Positions 33,391-33,477 of a stretch of DNA of 33,477 bases are shown here, in pieces. Each line of letters opens with the position of its first letter. The stretch's first letter is position 1. The notes under the pieces were generated by a model. The model had not been told where the DNA came from. It searched no databases and saw only the letters and a list, made by a program, of their open reading frames with translations. The stretch is taken from assembly GCA_002796245.1 (NCBI GenBank), contig PCWT01000030.1, forward strand, positions 3,678 to 37,154, given 5' to 3'. Both the position numbers and the translations under genes were made by a program. Source of the stretch: Gammaproteobacteria bacterium CG11_big_fil_rev_8_21_14_0_20_46_22 (lineage in GTDB: Bacteria; Pseudomonadota; Gammaproteobacteria; UBA12402).

Positions 33391-33421
33391 CCCGGATTAT
33401 CACGCCTTCGGCGTTCAATCC
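33391..33421. repeat. 31-nt hairpin repeat, unit 3 (inverted)
   Basis: Read on the minus strand this unit starts GGATTGA, ends GATAATCCGGG, and has an inner stem ACGCC/GGCGT around GAA. It faces unit 2 with 10 bases between them. After it the window ends with 56 bases in which I see no gene. Confidence 0.8.
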
Positions 33422-33477
33422 AATGAAATGGACTCACCCTTCTTGACCTTAGCTGGTCTCGGCGTCACCCTTTCGGG

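Overview
The window is a piece of a gammaproteobacterial chromosome with roughly balanced base composition in its housekeeping genes (one line I counted by hand in parE is about 53% GC). The gene content is typical of that class: EF-P with its lysyl-modifying enzyme EpmA, ParE and ParC side by side, zapA followed by 6S RNA and 5-formyl-THF cyclo-ligase, pepP-ubiH, and trxA-rho. Two hints point weakly to the Legionella/Coxiella side of the class: an MFS transporter of the kind abundant there, and small secreted proteins of unknown family. I cannot fix the genus from sequence alone. No tRNA, rRNA, CRISPR array, prophage or complete insertion sequence is visible.

Layout. 1-4.3 kb: efp-epmA (+) converging on pgi and pcnB (-). 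4.3-9.7 kb: a secreted two-repeat protein (-), then nudF, parE and parC (+), ending in a strong terminator. 9.8-11.2 kb: a small coiled-coil gene, zapA, ssrS (6S RNA) and ygfA. 11.1-15.7 kb: an accessory block on the minus strand with an orphan hypothetical, a very AT-rich stand-alone condensation-type acyltransferase, an MFS transporter, an HdeD-like membrane protein and a small secreted protein. 15.8-23.3 kb: a MidA-like methyltransferase divergent from a pteridine reductase, an EVE-domain protein, exonuclease I overlapped by a DUF4143-type ATPase, and uvrD. 23.3-27.1 kb: a decayed transporter fragment, engB, and two secreted proteins that are paralogues of each other. 27.1-33.5 kb: an FMN-dependent glutamate-synthase-like enzyme, pepP, ubiH, trxA and rho.

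The most unusual material lies between genes. (1) Upstream of the DUF4143 ATPase there are three 20-bp palindromes at exactly 33-bp spacing plus a perfect 17-bp inverted repeat, which looks like an operator or iteron array. (2) Two dispersed repeat families occur. One is about 116 bp, and one copy supplies the last 24 codons of the EVE gene. The other is a 31-nt hairpin unit present three times, with compensatory changes in its stems. (3) A long imperfect inverted repeat separates pepP from ubiH. (4) The 6S RNA gene is short and contains a near-consensus promoter. (5) Two tandem secreted proteins share a fold-like repeat that I do not recognise.

How the genes work together: EpmA modifies Lys34 of EF-P; ParE and ParC form topoisomerase IV; ZapA acts in FtsZ-ring assembly; UbiH acts in ubiquinone synthesis; UvrD and ExoI act in DNA repair. 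Gene starts given here were chosen by ribosome binding site and family alignment, and often differ from the longest open frame.
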